A stretch of DNA of 64,000 bases from Streptococcus parasanguinis. GTDB taxonomy: Bacteria; Bacillota; Bacilli; Lactobacillales; Streptococcaceae. Position numbers and translations under genes: made by a program. Every line of letters starts with the position of its first letter. Within the stretch, counting starts at the first letter, position 1. The notes beneath the pieces were generated by a model. That model ran no database searches. It was not told where the DNA came from and worked only from the letters and a program-made list of their open reading frames with translations. Positions 52,061 to 61,679 of the stretch are shown here, one piece after another. The stretch spans positions 1 through 64,000 of the forward strand of contig NZ_JAHZPC010000010.1 of NCBI RefSeq assembly GCF_019929185.1. Direction: 5' to 3'.

Positions 52061-55000
52061 CTATTCTGACTGAATTCCAAGAATCTCACGAATTTCCTCA
52101 ACCGATAAACTAGATCGTGTTTCCGTTCCGTCTAAAATCGTTGAGACCAAGTGTCTTTTGGAAGCTTGTAGTTCTTGGATTTTTTCTTCGATCGTACCAC
52201 GAGTAATCATGCGGTAAACTTCAACATTTTGTTCCTGTCCCATTCGATGGGCACGTCCAATAGCCTGGTCTTCCACTGCAGGATTCCACCACAAATCGAC
52301 TAAGATGACCGTATCGGCACCAGTGAGGTTCAATCCAACCCCTCCAGCCTTCAGAGAAATGAGAAAAGCATGGCGCTCACCTGCATTAAAAGCATTGGTC
52401 ATTTCTTGTCGATCTTTAGCGGGAGTAGAACCTGTGATTTTAAAGGAGGTCATGCCAAGCTGGGCAATCTCCTGCTCTAGGATATCCAGCATGCCTCTAA
52501 ATTGAGAGAAGATCAAAACCCGGTGTTCGCCATCTTTGATTTGACCCAAAAGATCTCGAAGACTCTCCAATTTCCCACTATCTCCCTGATAGTCTTCCAT
52601 AAAGAGGGCGGGGGTATCACAGATTTGGCGAAGACGCATGAGACCCGAGAGAATTTCCACCTTGCTCCGATTTAGTTCTTCCTCACTAGAGGTTCGAACC
52701 CGATCTTGAATTTGTTTTAATTGAGCCAAATAGATCGTTTTTTGACTTTCATCCAACTCATTGTGGTAGGTTGTTTCAATTAAGTCCGGTAATTCTTGGA
52801 GCACTTCATCTTTTTTCCGTCTCATGACGAAAGGTTTGACAAAACGCGCAATGGTCTCAGGACTCAATTTTTGAAATTCTCTTTTAGCTGGGAAGAGCCC
52901 TGGAAGGACAATTTGGAAAATAGACCAGAGTTCACCCACATGATTTTCAATCGGTGTCCCAGATAAGGCAAACACATGCGGAACCTCAAAGCCACGTAAG
53001 TGTTGGGCAATCTTGGTTTGGGCATTTTTCATGACCTGGGCTTCATCTAGAATCAAGTACTCATACTGATTCTTCTGGTATTCCTCCACATCTTGACGGA
53101 AAGACGCGTAACTAGTGATAACTACCTGTGGATTGGTTGCGATGAGTTCATCTCGGTGCTGCTTGAGACCATAGACAACTGCCACTTCCATCTGAGGAGC
53201 GAATTTTGAAAATTCTTGTTTCCAATTGTAGATGAGACTAGATGGAGCTAGAATCAAGATTTTAGTTTCTTTTTTTGCGACACTGGTCAAGAAGGAAATA
53301 GTCTGCAGGGTTTTCCCAAGCCCCATATCATCCGCTAAAATACCACCAAAACCATAATGATTTAACATGGAGAACCATTTAACCCCTGTTTCTTGGTAAT
53401 CCCTCAGGGTCGCTTGGATTGTCATCTGAGGGAGTTGGAAGTCTTCTGGATGAGTCAAATCATGAGCTAAATTTCGAAAGTCTTCTGAAAAATGAACATT
53501 GTCTTGATCTGCCAACAAATCAGATAGCTGATAAGCGGCAATCCGGCGGGCTTGTAGTTTCCCACCCTTGCTCATTTTCGCCCGCAGATCTGCTAAGGCT
53601 CGACTGATCTTCTTGGTTTCTTCATCAAAGACAAGAACTTTCCCTGTATGGCTGACAAAATAGTCTTTTTGCCCTACTAGAGCTTTGAGGACCTGGTCCA
53701 CTTCGGCTGGATCCACACTTTCAAAGTCAAAACCGATCTCCAGTAGACTGCCATTAGTTTTAACATCAATTTTTGGACGCTCCACTTGATAAAGATCTAA
53801 AAGGCTATCAGAGAGGGTAACCTCTCCTAAGGCTTCAAAAGTCGGGATCTGTTGGTGAAAGAATGGATAGATTTGCTCACTTGATAAAGGACTTCTTTGG
53901 GAAGAAAAATCATCCGTAAAACCTGCTGCTAGCATGGTTGAAAAGACTTCTTGCTCCTTATCGAAATCACTAGAATAAGGAAGATTGAGGAGTTCCTCAC
54001 GCGTGGTCACCACACGATCCTGGTATTGAAAGACAACATCCAGTAATACAGTCTGATCCTGTGCTAGATCAAAATGAAATTCCGGAGTGAAATCGTGGAT
54101 TAAAAAGCTGGTCGGTGCGGTAATTTGTCCCAGTTTTTTGAACTCTTTTAAACTATAGGAAAGTTTGGTCTGATCCGTTGGATCAAAATGCAGGCGTTTT
54201 TTGCGATCCTGATCCATTGGAAGATCTTGAATGGCCTTCCATAGGGTCCGCTGTTGGGGCGTCAGGTGATAGAAGACACCATTTCGAAACAGGTAAACAG
54301 CAGACTCGACAACCTTCACTTGTGGCTCAGTAATGATCAATTCGTAAAAATCACCATGGTCTTCCACCTGAAAATGAAAGAGATCTTCCTCCCCATGGAC
54401 ATCCTGAAAATAGACTTCAGAAAAATCATACAAGCTATATTGCAAGAGGAAGGAATCCAAATTCATCAGTAATTCTACAGCTTCTTCAAAGAGAGTCGGT
54501 GGAAAATAAAGATGGCGCCCAGCATTGGGAAAGAAATCTTGCTCTTTTGATCCACTATCTGTGACCAAGCCTTGTAGGAAATTGATCACATCCTGACTAG
54601 GTCCATCAAATTCTAAGTAAGAAATAGGTTCATAGTAACTTTTGCCAATTGCAAAATGGCCTTCTTTCTGAAGGGTCTGCAAAAAAGCTAGCACATCTCT
54701 GATCACATAAGAACGCTCGTCTGGCAAGCGACGAATGCGAAGGGTCCACAAGAATTGACCAGAGTATTCATCCTCCTGCCCAACTGCCGATAAGACATAG
54801 CGTGTTTCTTTTTTTTCGATTTTTGGAAGGACCTGGTCTAAAAACAAACTTCCAAAAGAGACCTTCTCCTGCGTTTCTTCAGTCGCCGTGGCATCTTCTT
54901 CAAGGCTTGTAAGAGCTGCTTTCCCACTGTCATCATTCTTCAAAAAAGCTTCCACAGCTGCTAGATGTGTACAGAATTTTTTCTTTTGAAAGAAAGCACA

Positions 55001-55159
55001 GCTACAAAAAACAGCATCGTCGTCCAAACTGTACCGCAAGCTTTCTTCTTCCACCCGAAAATATAGGTATTTTTCTTTTACTTCCTGAAGGGAAACCTTC
55101 CCAGCTTCATAGAGAAGGCTCCCTTGTGAACGAACCTTCCCAGGAATTAATTTTGCCAT
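52061..55159 (-). CDS. SNF2-family DEAD/DEAH-like helicase with SWIM zinc finger
   Basis: 1032 residues. The N-terminal SWIM-type zinc finger is DDDAVFCSCAFFQKKKFCTHLA (about 49-70); the middle is a family-specific SNF2_assoc region; the C-terminal ~450 residues are the ATPase core (DDMGLGKTLQ Walker A, LDEAQVMKN Walker B, SGTPIENHVGELW, GGVGLNLTGADTVI, QAIGRAHRMGQ). It is a double-stranded DNA translocase of unknown biological task. The start at 55159 has AAGGTGG upstream. The order SNF2 - unknown - murC is conserved. Confidence 0.9.
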   Translation of the reverse strand: MAKLIPGKVRSQGSLLYEAGKVSLQEVKEKYLYFRVEEESLRYSLDDDAVFCSCAFFQKKKFCTHLAAVEAFLKNDDSGKAALTSLEEDATATEETQEKVSFGSLFLDQVLPKIEKKETRYVLSAVGQEDEYSGQFLWTLRIRRLPDERSYVIRDVLAFLQTLQKEGHFAIGKSYYEPISYLEFDGPSQDVINFLQGLVTDSGSKEQDFFPNAGRHLYFPPTLFEEAVELLMNLDSFLLQYSLYDFSEVYFQDVHGEEDLFHFQVEDHGDFYELIITEPQVKVVESAVYLFRNGVFYHLTPQQRTLWKAIQDLPMDQDRKKRLHFDPTDQTKLSYSLKEFKKLGQITAPTSFLIHDFTPEFHFDLAQDQTVLLDVVFQYQDRVVTTREELLNLPYSSDFDKEQEVFSTMLAAGFTDDFSSQRSPLSSEQIYPFFHQQIPTFEALGEVTLSDSLLDLYQVERPKIDVKTNGSLLEIGFDFESVDPAEVDQVLKALVGQKDYFVSHTGKVLVFDEETKKISRALADLRAKMSKGGKLQARRIAAYQLSDLLADQDNVHFSEDFRNLAHDLTHPEDFQLPQMTIQATLRDYQETGVKWFSMLNHYGFGGILADDMGLGKTLQTISFLTSVAKKETKILILAPSSLIYNWKQEFSKFAPQMEVAVVYGLKQHRDELIATNPQVVITSYASFRQDVEEYQKNQYEYLILDEAQVMKNAQTKIAQHLRGFEVPHVFALSGTPIENHVGELWSIFQIVLPGLFPAKREFQKLSPETIARFVKPFVMRRKKDEVLQELPDLIETTYHNELDESQKTIYLAQLKQIQDRVRTSSEEELNRSKVEILSGLMRLRQICDTPALFMEDYQGDSGKLESLRDLLGQIKDGEHRVLIFSQFRGMLDILEQEIAQLGMTSFKITGSTPAKDRQEMTNAFNAGERHAFLISLKAGGVGLNLTGADTVILVDLWWNPAVEDQAIGRAHRMGQEQNVEVYRMITRGTIEEKIQELQASKRHLVSTILDGTETRSSLSVEEIREILGIQSE

Positions 55160-55257
55160 GTTTACCACCTTAGATTAATCCCTTTATTATACCATATTTA
55201 AGCAAAAATTAGAAAAAATACTTATCATCTTGAAAGGATTTTAGCCCGTTTTTGATA

Positions 55258-55290
55258 GAAAAACTGAGACAGCATTGTCCCAGTTTTTTA
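55258..55290 (-). terminator. terminator-like hairpin upstream of the SNF2 gene
   Basis: AAAACTG-GGACA pairs with TGTC-CAGTTTT and TTTTTC follows on the minus strand. It ends the 55300-55460 segment, before the SNF2 gene. Confidence 0.6.
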
Positions 55291-55459
55291 CCTGATTTCG
55301 TAACAGTCTCAGCTTAAACAGCTATCCCTAATATCTATCTGTTAACTGTTTGATCAAATAGCTAAACAAAGGGAATAGCAAAATCCCGATTGCTCATAGA
55401 GAAAAGAAAAAAACACGACCTATTTTTTTCTAAACTAATAGTAGCCTCAGTTGCAAATG
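55291..55459 (-). other. structured intergenic segment without assigned gene
   Basis: A 352-bp gap (55181-55533) separates the lipoprotein gene from SNF2. Besides two terminators it holds a large hairpin, GCTATTCCCT...AGGGATAGC (minus strand, about 55340-55400), and an AT-rich remainder. There is no convincing ORF beyond 11 codons and no clear promoter. It could be a small RNA ending at 55258 or only an old leader. Confidence 0.35.
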
Positions 55460-55508
55460 AGAAAAGGACTCCTTGTAATCTATTACAGGTGACAAAGAGT
55501 CCTTTTTA
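55460..55508. terminator. terminator downstream of der and the lipoprotein gene
   Basis: AAAAGGACTC and GAGTCCTTTT form the outer stem with an inner TGTAAT/ATTACA. It works in both directions. Confidence 0.8.
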
Positions 55509-55533
55509 CTTATGGTTCAATCATGTTCGAACT

Positions 55534-55980
55534 TTACTGAACCTTAACCATCCCGTTTTCTTCTAACGTTTTTTTGGTTTTAATATAGTCAGTTAAGTCC
55601 TTCAATTTATTATTCGACTTAAAAGCTTTGTTCCAAGTTTTTAGGTCCAATTTTGAAAAATCTGTCACTATATGGATCTGCAAATGGCCTGACTTGGACT
55701 TTTCAACAGTATAGTCCACTCCTTTGATATGACCATAATTTTCAAGCAAACTATCTTTTGCTGAGTTAAATGCTAATGAGTCGGAAGCATCAATATCCGG
55801 TATTTCTTTCCAGAACTCCGTCTTAAGTATTTCCTTATTTTTAATGGTCAGTATGATTGACTCATCCCCATTTCCATAGGATCCCTGATACTTTTCTTGA
55901 CGCGTTGACTGACAAGCTGTTAAGAAAACAATGATGAGGCTCGTAAGCAAAAATTTCATCAAAACAGTAATTTTTCGCAT
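55534..55980 (-). CDS. putative lipoprotein, YehR/DUF1307-like
   Basis: 148 residues: a signal peptide ending in the lipobox LTAC (Cys23), then a soluble domain. The segment YGHIKGVDYTVEKSKSGHLQ and the following DFSKLDLKTWNK resemble the YehR (DUF1307) family. The role is unknown, and the similarity is from pattern, not alignment. It starts just six bases after der, so it is the last gene of that transcript. Confidence 0.65.
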   Translation of the reverse strand: MRKITVLMKFLLTSLIIVFLTACQSTRQEKYQGSYGNGDESIILTIKNKEILKTEFWKEIPDIDASDSLAFNSAKDSLLENYGHIKGVDYTVEKSKSGHLQIHIVTDFSKLDLKTWNKAFKSNNKLKDLTDYIKTKKTLEENGMVKVQ

Positions 55981-55985
55981 ATTCC

Positions 55986-57296
55986 CTACTTCCGTTTTCG
56001 CGCAATCAAATGGATTGGAGTTCCTTCAAAAACAAAGGCCTTGCGAATTTGGTTCTCCAAGAAACGGAGGTATGAGAAGTGCATCAGTTCTTCTTCGTTA
56101 ACAAAGACCACAAAAGTTGGCGGCTTGGTTGCCACTTGTGTCGCATAGAAGATCTTGAGGCGTTTTCCTTTGTCGGTCGGCGTTGGATTAATGGCAATGG
56201 CATCCATAATCACATCGTTCAAGACAGCTGAAGGAATCCGTGTATTTTGACTCTCACTGATCTGTTTGATCATCTCTGGCAACTTGTGCAAGCGTTGTTT
56301 GGTTAAGGCAGAGACAAAAACAATCGGCGCATAAGAAAGATATTGGAATTGATCGCGAATCTCATCTTCCCACTGCTTCATGGTATGGTTGTCTTTTTCA
56401 ATGGTATCCCATTTGTTGACAACAATGATCATACCTTTACCAGCTTCGTGAGCAAAGCCAGCGATCCGCTTGTCATACTCCCGAATCCCTTCTTCGGCAT
56501 TAATGACCATCAAAACCACATCTGAACGGTCGATGGCACGCATGGCACGCATGACAGAATATTTCTCAGTGTTTTCATAGATTTTACCAGATTTGCGCAT
56601 ACCAGCTGTATCGATCATGGTAAATTCTTGGCCATCTGCATCGGTAAAATGGGTATCGATGGCATCCCGTGTGGTTCCAGCAACAGGGCTTGCGATAACG
56701 CGGTCTTCTCCCAGGATCGCATTGATCAAGCTTGATTTCCCAACATTTGGGCGACCAATCAAGCTAAATTTGATGATATCTGGATTTTCTTCTTCTGTTT
56801 CATTCGGAAGATTTTCAATAATGGCATCCAGCACATCCCCAGTTCCGATCCCGTGGACAGAGGATACCGGTAGTGGCTCACCCAGTCCTAAGGCATAAAA
56901 GTCATAGATATCATTGCGCATCTCTGGGTTATCCACCTTGTTGACTGCAAGAATCACCGGTTTATGGGTCTTATACAAGATACGAGTGACATATTCATCC
57001 GCATCCGTGATCCCTTCTTTTCCAGAAACAACAAAGACGATCACATCTGCTTCGTCCATGGCAATTTCTGCCTGATGTTTGATTTGCTCCATAAATGGGG
57101 CATCTACGTCATCAATTCCCCCCGTATCAATGATACTAAATTTTCGATTCAACCACTCAGCTGTTGCATAAATGCGGTCACGAGTGACTCCTTCTACATC
57201 CTCAACGATGGAAATCCGCTCACCGGCAATCCGGTTAAAGAGTGTAGATTTTCCGACATTGGGACGGCCTACAATCGCAATAGTTGGTAGGGCCAT
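55986..57296 (-). CDS. der: ribosome biogenesis GTPase Der (EngA)
   Basis: 436 residues with two GTPase domains in tandem: [11 protein letters not shown] (about 10-20) and [11 protein letters not shown] (near 182), each with NKVD or NKWD, and a C-terminal KH-like domain ([21 protein letters not shown]). It is needed for 50S assembly. GAGG lies upstream. A short lipoprotein gene follows. Confidence 0.97.
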   Translation of the reverse strand: MALPTIAIVGRPNVGKSTLFNRIAGERISIVEDVEGVTRDRIYATAEWLNRKFSIIDTGGIDDVDAPFMEQIKHQAEIAMDEADVIVFVVSGKEGITDADEYVTRILYKTHKPVILAVNKVDNPEMRNDIYDFYALGLGEPLPVSSVHGIGTGDVLDAIIENLPNETEEENPDIIKFSLIGRPNVGKSSLINAILGEDRVIASPVAGTTRDAIDTHFTDADGQEFTMIDTAGMRKSGKIYENTEKYSVMRAMRAIDRSDVVLMVINAEEGIREYDKRIAGFAHEAGKGMIIVVNKWDTIEKDNHTMKQWEDEIRDQFQYLSYAPIVFVSALTKQRLHKLPEMIKQISESQNTRIPSAVLNDVIMDAIAINPTPTDKGKRLKIFYATQVATKPPTFVVFVNEEELMHFSYLRFLENQIRKAFVFEGTPIHLIARKRK

Positions 57297-57353
57297 GATT
57301 TCCTCTTTTCTAATGAAAGGCGAGACTTCGGTTCAAGAACGCCTCTCTTCATT

Positions 57354-58067
57354 TCATAATAGTTTGTGTTTTTCTAGTAGTTTTTTGGTCTCTTCTTGTT
57401 CAGGTTGACCAAATTGAGCTGCAAGGCGCTCGCTCCAGCTATCGGTTGCACGCGCTCCAGCGTAATCTGCCTGAACCTTGTCATAGGCAGTCACAACTGA
57501 TAGGTCTTGTTCTTGGTATTCTTCTTCAAAAGCAACCTGCTCCAATGGCAAACGTGGTTTCACCGCATGTTGCTGGTTGGGTACTCCGAGAGCAATCCCA
57601 AAAACCGGATAGGTATAGTCTGGCAGACGGAAGAGTTCTGCGACTTCTTCTGAACAGTAGCGCAACATGCCGATCATCACTCCACCATAGCCGAGACTTT
57701 CAGCTGCCAATAGCGTGTTTTGAGCTGCTAGAGCCGCATCCACTGAGGTGATCAGTAAGTTGTCCACCCCTTCAGGATGGAAATCCTGCTCATGAAGTTT
57801 GACAGCTTTTTCAGCACGGTTTAAATCTCCAACAAAGAGGAGAAAGACATCTGATTGGCGAATCGCTTCTTGAGGAAGCAAGTCGTAAAGAGCTTCTTTC
57901 TTTTCCTTGCTTTTGACCACAATCACAGAATAAGACTGAAAGTTTTTCCAACTTGATGCCATCTGCCCAGCTGATAAAATTTCCATGAGGTCAGCTTCTT
58001 TGATGGCTTCTTCCTTAAAACGGCGAACAGAAAAATGAGATTTCATTAAACGGATGGTTTCATTCAT
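57354..58067 (-). CDS. NADPH-dependent nitroreductase (NfsA/FRP-like)
   Basis: 237 residues of the flavin nitroreductase family. The N-terminal MKSHFSVRRFKEE and ILSAGQMASSWKNFQSYSVIVV line the FMN site; LAAESLGYGGVMIGMLR is the dimer/flavin motif. It reduces nitro compounds, quinones or flavin; the physiological substrate is unknown. Its start overlaps the dnaI stop codon by four bases (ATGA), so the two genes are translationally coupled. Confidence 0.88.
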   Translation of the reverse strand: MNETIRLMKSHFSVRRFKEEAIKEADLMEILSAGQMASSWKNFQSYSVIVVKSKEKKEALYDLLPQEAIRQSDVFLLFVGDLNRAEKAVKLHEQDFHPEGVDNLLITSVDAALAAQNTLLAAESLGYGGVMIGMLRYCSEEVAELFRLPDYTYPVFGIALGVPNQQHAVKPRLPLEQVAFEEEYQEQDLSVVTAYDKVQADYAGARATDSWSERLAAQFGQPEQEETKKLLEKHKLL

Positions 58068-58963
58068 CGGCGATTGACTCCTTCCAAATGGATTTCCTTG
58101 GCTAAAAATTTCACGCGCTCCATGACACGTTTGGCCTGCCAGGTTTCATCTCCATTACGCGAAGCTGCAAAATGACGTTCCAACTCTTCAAAATTAAAGT
58201 TAGAAGTAAAGAAGGTTGGGAGATTTTCCTGCATTCGGTGCTGCAAAATCACTTGTAAGATTTCATCTCGCACCCAGGCTGACATCTGTTCCGCACCGAT
58301 ATCATCGAGAATTAAAATTTCGGCTTTTTTCACCTGATCGACGGTTTCTTTGACCAAGCCTGAACTGATGGCATTTTTAACGTCAATAGCAAAACTTGGG
58401 AAATGAAGTAAGGTGGTAGAGGCCTGGCGTTTTTCGGATAAATCATGAGCCAAGGCTGCCATCATGTAGCTCTTTCCTACTCCAAAATCACCATAGAGGT
58501 AGATCCCCTTTTGATATTCTGGATAGTTGGCCACAAAATTGGCTAATTCTTCAAAGGCCTCAAATCGCCCCTTATCATCGAGTTCTACCTTGGCTAGACT
58601 CGCTTCTTTCAAGGTTGAAGGGAGATTGATCAAGTTGAGACGTTGGTTGATCGCAGCTCGTTTTTGGGCTTCAATTAACTCTGGCGTCTCCTCATAAGCG
58701 ACATCCGCATAGCCTTCATTCATGGTGAGGATGGGTTTGTAGCCTTTGGCAATATAATCCGGATCTCCCAATAAGAAACGGTTGCGTTCACTAATGTATT
58801 GATTAAATTTTGAAATACTACGTCGAATTTCTTGTTCAGACAAAGACTGGTCCTTGATAAAGGCAGCCACTTCTTGGTCTGCCAAGATCTGTGCGACCAA
58901 ATCCTCATAGTTAAATTGACGCGCACGGTTCATGTGAGACATGGTTTGACCTACACTTTCCAT
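58064..58963 (-). CDS. dnaI: primosomal protein DnaI (helicase loader)
   Basis: AAA+ ATPase that loads the replicative helicase with DnaB and DnaD. 299 residues: N-terminal DnaI domain, then GDFGVGKSYMM (Walker A, about 158-168), LILDDIGAEQMS (Walker B, about 220-231) and the arginine region. It follows dnaB directly, and the dnaB stop is next to this ATG with AAGGAGG in the dnaB end. Confidence 0.95.
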   Translation of the reverse strand: MESVGQTMSHMNRARQFNYEDLVAQILADQEVAAFIKDQSLSEQEIRRSISKFNQYISERNRFLLGDPDYIAKGYKPILTMNEGYADVAYEETPELIEAQKRAAINQRLNLINLPSTLKEASLAKVELDDKGRFEAFEELANFVANYPEYQKGIYLYGDFGVGKSYMMAALAHDLSEKRQASTTLLHFPSFAIDVKNAISSGLVKETVDQVKKAEILILDDIGAEQMSAWVRDEILQVILQHRMQENLPTFFTSNFNFEELERHFAASRNGDETWQAKRVMERVKFLAKEIHLEGVNRR

Positions 58964-60142
58964 CTACTCACCTCCTTGATTCAGTTTTTCTAATAGGCGT
59001 TGTTTCTCTTTAGCAAGATCCACCTTTTCTGCTTGACTGGTTTGATTTTGATAGTTTGGTTGGCTCCACTTGGGAACATTGCTGTTCTTGCCCTTAGCTG
59101 ATGTAGGACTCGTCCCCTTGTTTCCTTGAGCTTTAGCTTGTTCCTGGCGTTCTCGAACTTTTAAAACTGCCAGTTCTGCACTGTTGACGCCTTGATAAGA
59201 AAAATCATTTCCCACCTTCAAAGCATACTTTTCATTGAGATTAGCAGACTGGGTCTTGTTAAAGGTCAACAACAAGATAATATTGATCACCTCGTCTAGT
59301 AAGCCTAGATCAGCTAACTTGGATAATGTCTTGCGTTCGCTCTGCGTAATGGTCGCATTGCGCGCCTTCTTAATCTCCGCTAGAAATTGTAGGCTGGATT
59401 TTGCCTTCGCTTCCCTCAGAATGGTTTCTTCCTGACGGCTATAGGACATGCGGGGGTGCTCCTGGCTCGCCTGAGCCAACTTTTGCTTCATTCTCTTTGG
59501 AGAGACAATCCGGTCTACAGCCGTTTCTTTTGCTAGGAGATAGGTTTCATACCAGGTCCATTGTTGTTCTTCTGCGAGGGCAAAGAGGGCTAAAGTCGCT
59601 TCTCCTTCATCCGCAAAACGAAGTCCATCACGCCCCATCATTCGCTTAAACATCTCCATATCAAACTGCTGTTTCTTACTTGGAAGAACGGTCGCCTCAC
59701 CAGCATCTAGTCCAAAGACTTGAGAGAAGGAAACTTGCCGTCTAGTTCCTAAAGAGCGTGCTGGGATCAGATCCTCAACAGCCTTTTCCCCAATCTTTTT
59801 TTCAAGCAAGCGTTTAAAAACAGCATTTGAAAAAAATTGTTCTGAGGCAAGAGGAGCATGTAATTGGATGGTGATCCCAACTTCTTCCTCATAGAGATCG
59901 ATCAACCCCATGGCAATTAAACGATCAAAAGCGAGTAGCAACTGTGGAAATCCTATATTCAAGTGATTGAGGATTTGAGCCAGTAAATATTGTTTTTCAC
60001 CCTGATCATAAGAGGCCAGCAGATAACGATAAACTGCTACCGTTTCCGTCTCCAAAATAGGCAGGTAATACTGCTCCAATGCAGCCCCTGCCGGCGGAAG
60101 AAGATTATTTTTTAAAAATGAGAAAGGCGTATTAGGCTTCAT
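58964..60142 (-). CDS. dnaB: replication initiation and membrane attachment protein DnaB
   Basis: 392 residues. It works in the PriA/DnaD/DnaB/DnaI primosome to load helicase at oriC and at stalled forks. DnaD/DnaB-like domains are at the N-terminus and near 310-340 (LADLGLLDEVINIILLLTFNKTQSANLNEKY), with a basic, flexible C-terminus. It lies directly after nrdR (stop and start adjacent) and before dnaI. Confidence 0.93.
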   Translation of the reverse strand: MKPNTPFSFLKNNLLPPAGAALEQYYLPILETETVAVYRYLLASYDQGEKQYLLAQILNHLNIGFPQLLLAFDRLIAMGLIDLYEEEVGITIQLHAPLASEQFFSNAVFKRLLEKKIGEKAVEDLIPARSLGTRRQVSFSQVFGLDAGEATVLPSKKQQFDMEMFKRMMGRDGLRFADEGEATLALFALAEEQQWTWYETYLLAKETAVDRIVSPKRMKQKLAQASQEHPRMSYSRQEETILREAKAKSSLQFLAEIKKARNATITQSERKTLSKLADLGLLDEVINIILLLTFNKTQSANLNEKYALKVGNDFSYQGVNSAELAVLKVRERQEQAKAQGNKGTSPTSAKGKNSNVPKWSQPNYQNQTSQAEKVDLAKEKQRLLEKLNQGGE

Positions 60143-60616
60143 CTATTTTTCCTTTTTCTTCTTGGTTCCCTTCGTGATTTGTTTCAAGAGGGTCTCTAAT
60201 TCACCGACATCCTTGAAACTCCGGTAAACACTTGCAAAACGGACATAGGTAATCTCATCTAGATCTGCTAACTCATCCATAACCAAAGAACCAATATACT
60301 CACTGTTAATTTCATTATCACTTTGGCTGCGAACCTTTTGCTCGATCCGGTTTACAATTTCTTCGATTTCGTCACTAGAAACCGGCCGTTTTTGAGCTGA
60401 GCGGATAATACCATTAAAGATTTTATCACGAGAAAATTGCTCGCGTGTCCCATCTTTTTTGACGACCACTAGGGTCCGCTCTTCCACTCGTTCGTAGGTA
60501 GTAAAGCGATAATGGCATTCTTCGCATTCCCTGCGACGACGGATGGTGTTCCCATCTTCAGCTTGTCGACTATCCACCACACTAGACTTACTTCCACCAC
60601 ATTTTGGACAACGCAT
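60143..60616 (-). CDS. nrdR: transcriptional repressor NrdR
   Basis: 157 residues. A zinc ribbon (Cys3, Cys6, Cys31, Cys34; MRCPKCGG and [12 protein letters not shown]) binds DNA and an ATP-cone domain ([19 protein letters not shown]) senses dATP/ATP. It represses ribonucleotide reductase genes. It heads an operon with dnaB and dnaI, linking dNTP control to replication initiation. AAGGAGG lies upstream. Confidence 0.96.
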   Translation of the reverse strand: MRCPKCGGSKSSVVDSRQAEDGNTIRRRRECEECHYRFTTYERVEERTLVVVKKDGTREQFSRDKIFNGIIRSAQKRPVSSDEIEEIVNRIEQKVRSQSDNEINSEYIGSLVMDELADLDEITYVRFASVYRSFKDVGELETLLKQITKGTKKKKEK

Positions 60617-60723
60617 TTGCTACCTCCTTAAACTGTTTTAACACTTCATTTTACCATAAATTGAATCGTAAAGAAAGCAGAAGAACAGGAGAATCCCCTA
60701 TGCTTGCTCCTATTTGATCCATA

Positions 60724-60778
60724 AAAAAGAGTCGAAGGACGATTTGAATAAAATCGTTTTCCTTTCGACTCTCCGTTT
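60724..60778 (-). terminator. terminator of the EEP-family gene
   Basis: AGAGTCGAAAGGA...ACGATTT pairs with AAATCGT...CCTTCGACTCT, a long stem with TTTTTT after it on the minus strand. Confidence 0.9.
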
Positions 60779-60781
60779 ATA

Positions 60782-61594
60782 TTAAAGCGATAATTCAGCT
60801 TCTAAGCCATAGTGATCACTAACATGGGGTTTGTTTTGACCATCAAAAATGACATGTAGACGCTGGATGTCCCATTCTGGACTTGCAAAGACGTAATCAA
60901 TTCGCAATGGAACTTGATTGTCTGTCCAGCCATCGATTCCAGGGCCTACAGTATAAGTCCCCTTTGTTTCTTTGGCTTCAATAAAGCTGTCTTGAAGCTT
61001 AAGGGAACTGGATAGAATCGTCTCATACCCTTCTTGACCAGCAGGATTATTGAAATCACCAGCTAGAATAAAGGGTTTGCTTACTTGGCTGAAGTAGTTC
61101 TCAATGCGTGGCCACTCAAATTGGAAACCTTTGTCCCACCAAGAAAGATGGACGCTGGCAACAGCAATCTCTTTGCCATCCACACTCGTATGGGCAACAG
61201 CCACTCGACGGGTATGGTAGTCCGTTGGATCATCCATATTGGATACCAAAATCTCATCCGCCTTCAAGGGTTGACGCGAAAGAACCGCTACACCCTCATT
61301 GAGGTGATCATAGCCAATATGGTTGTAAGCCCAAGTCCAATAATAGTGGAGCCCATGAGCAGCTAACTCTTCTACCAATACGCGAACAAAGTGATCTTTG
61401 TGAATGGCTACAGCTGATGGCAAAGCTTGATAATACTCATCTGTTTCGACTGCTTCTGAGGCCATTTCTTGATTGACCTCTTGGAAACAGATCACATCAT
61501 ATTGCGCTTCTAAAATTTGTTCCTTGAGGGTTTCAAATTTTTGCTGAGCATTCTCTTCCATCCAACTATGGGAATTTAATGTTAAAAATTTCAT
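60782..61594 (-). CDS. endonuclease/exonuclease/phosphatase family protein
   Basis: 270 residues, cytoplasmic (no signal peptide). EEP motifs are TLNSHSW (start), VICFQEVNQE, SVHLSWWD, LAGDFNNPAG and SDHYGLEAEL. The substrate could be DNA or a phosphorylated small molecule; it lacks the AP-endonuclease features of ExoA. I set the start at 61594 (MKFLTLNSHSW) with AAGGAG upstream; the frame to 61633 is not supported. It follows ptsG with a terminator-like hairpin between. Confidence 0.82.
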   Translation of the reverse strand: MKFLTLNSHSWMEENAQQKFETLKEQILEAQYDVICFQEVNQEMASEAVETDEYYQALPSAVAIHKDHFVRVLVEELAAHGLHYYWTWAYNHIGYDHLNEGVAVLSRQPLKADEILVSNMDDPTDYHTRRVAVAHTSVDGKEIAVASVHLSWWDKGFQFEWPRIENYFSQVSKPFILAGDFNNPAGQEGYETILSSSLKLQDSFIEAKETKGTYTVGPGIDGWTDNQVPLRIDYVFASPEWDIQRLHVIFDGQNKPHVSDHYGLEAELSL

Positions 61595-61621
61595 CCCCTG
61601 ATTTCTCCTTCTCTCCAAATC

Positions 61622-61668
61622 AAGAAACGGCAAGAGGCCGGGTGCACTGCCCCAACCTCATTTTCTTT
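61622..61668 (-). terminator. terminator-like hairpin after ptsG
   Basis: CGGCAA...TTGCCG closes an inner GAGG...CCTC hairpin. The T-run is weak (TTTCTTG), so read-through into the next gene is possible. Confidence 0.5.
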
Positions 61669-61679
61669 GCCGACGTCTC

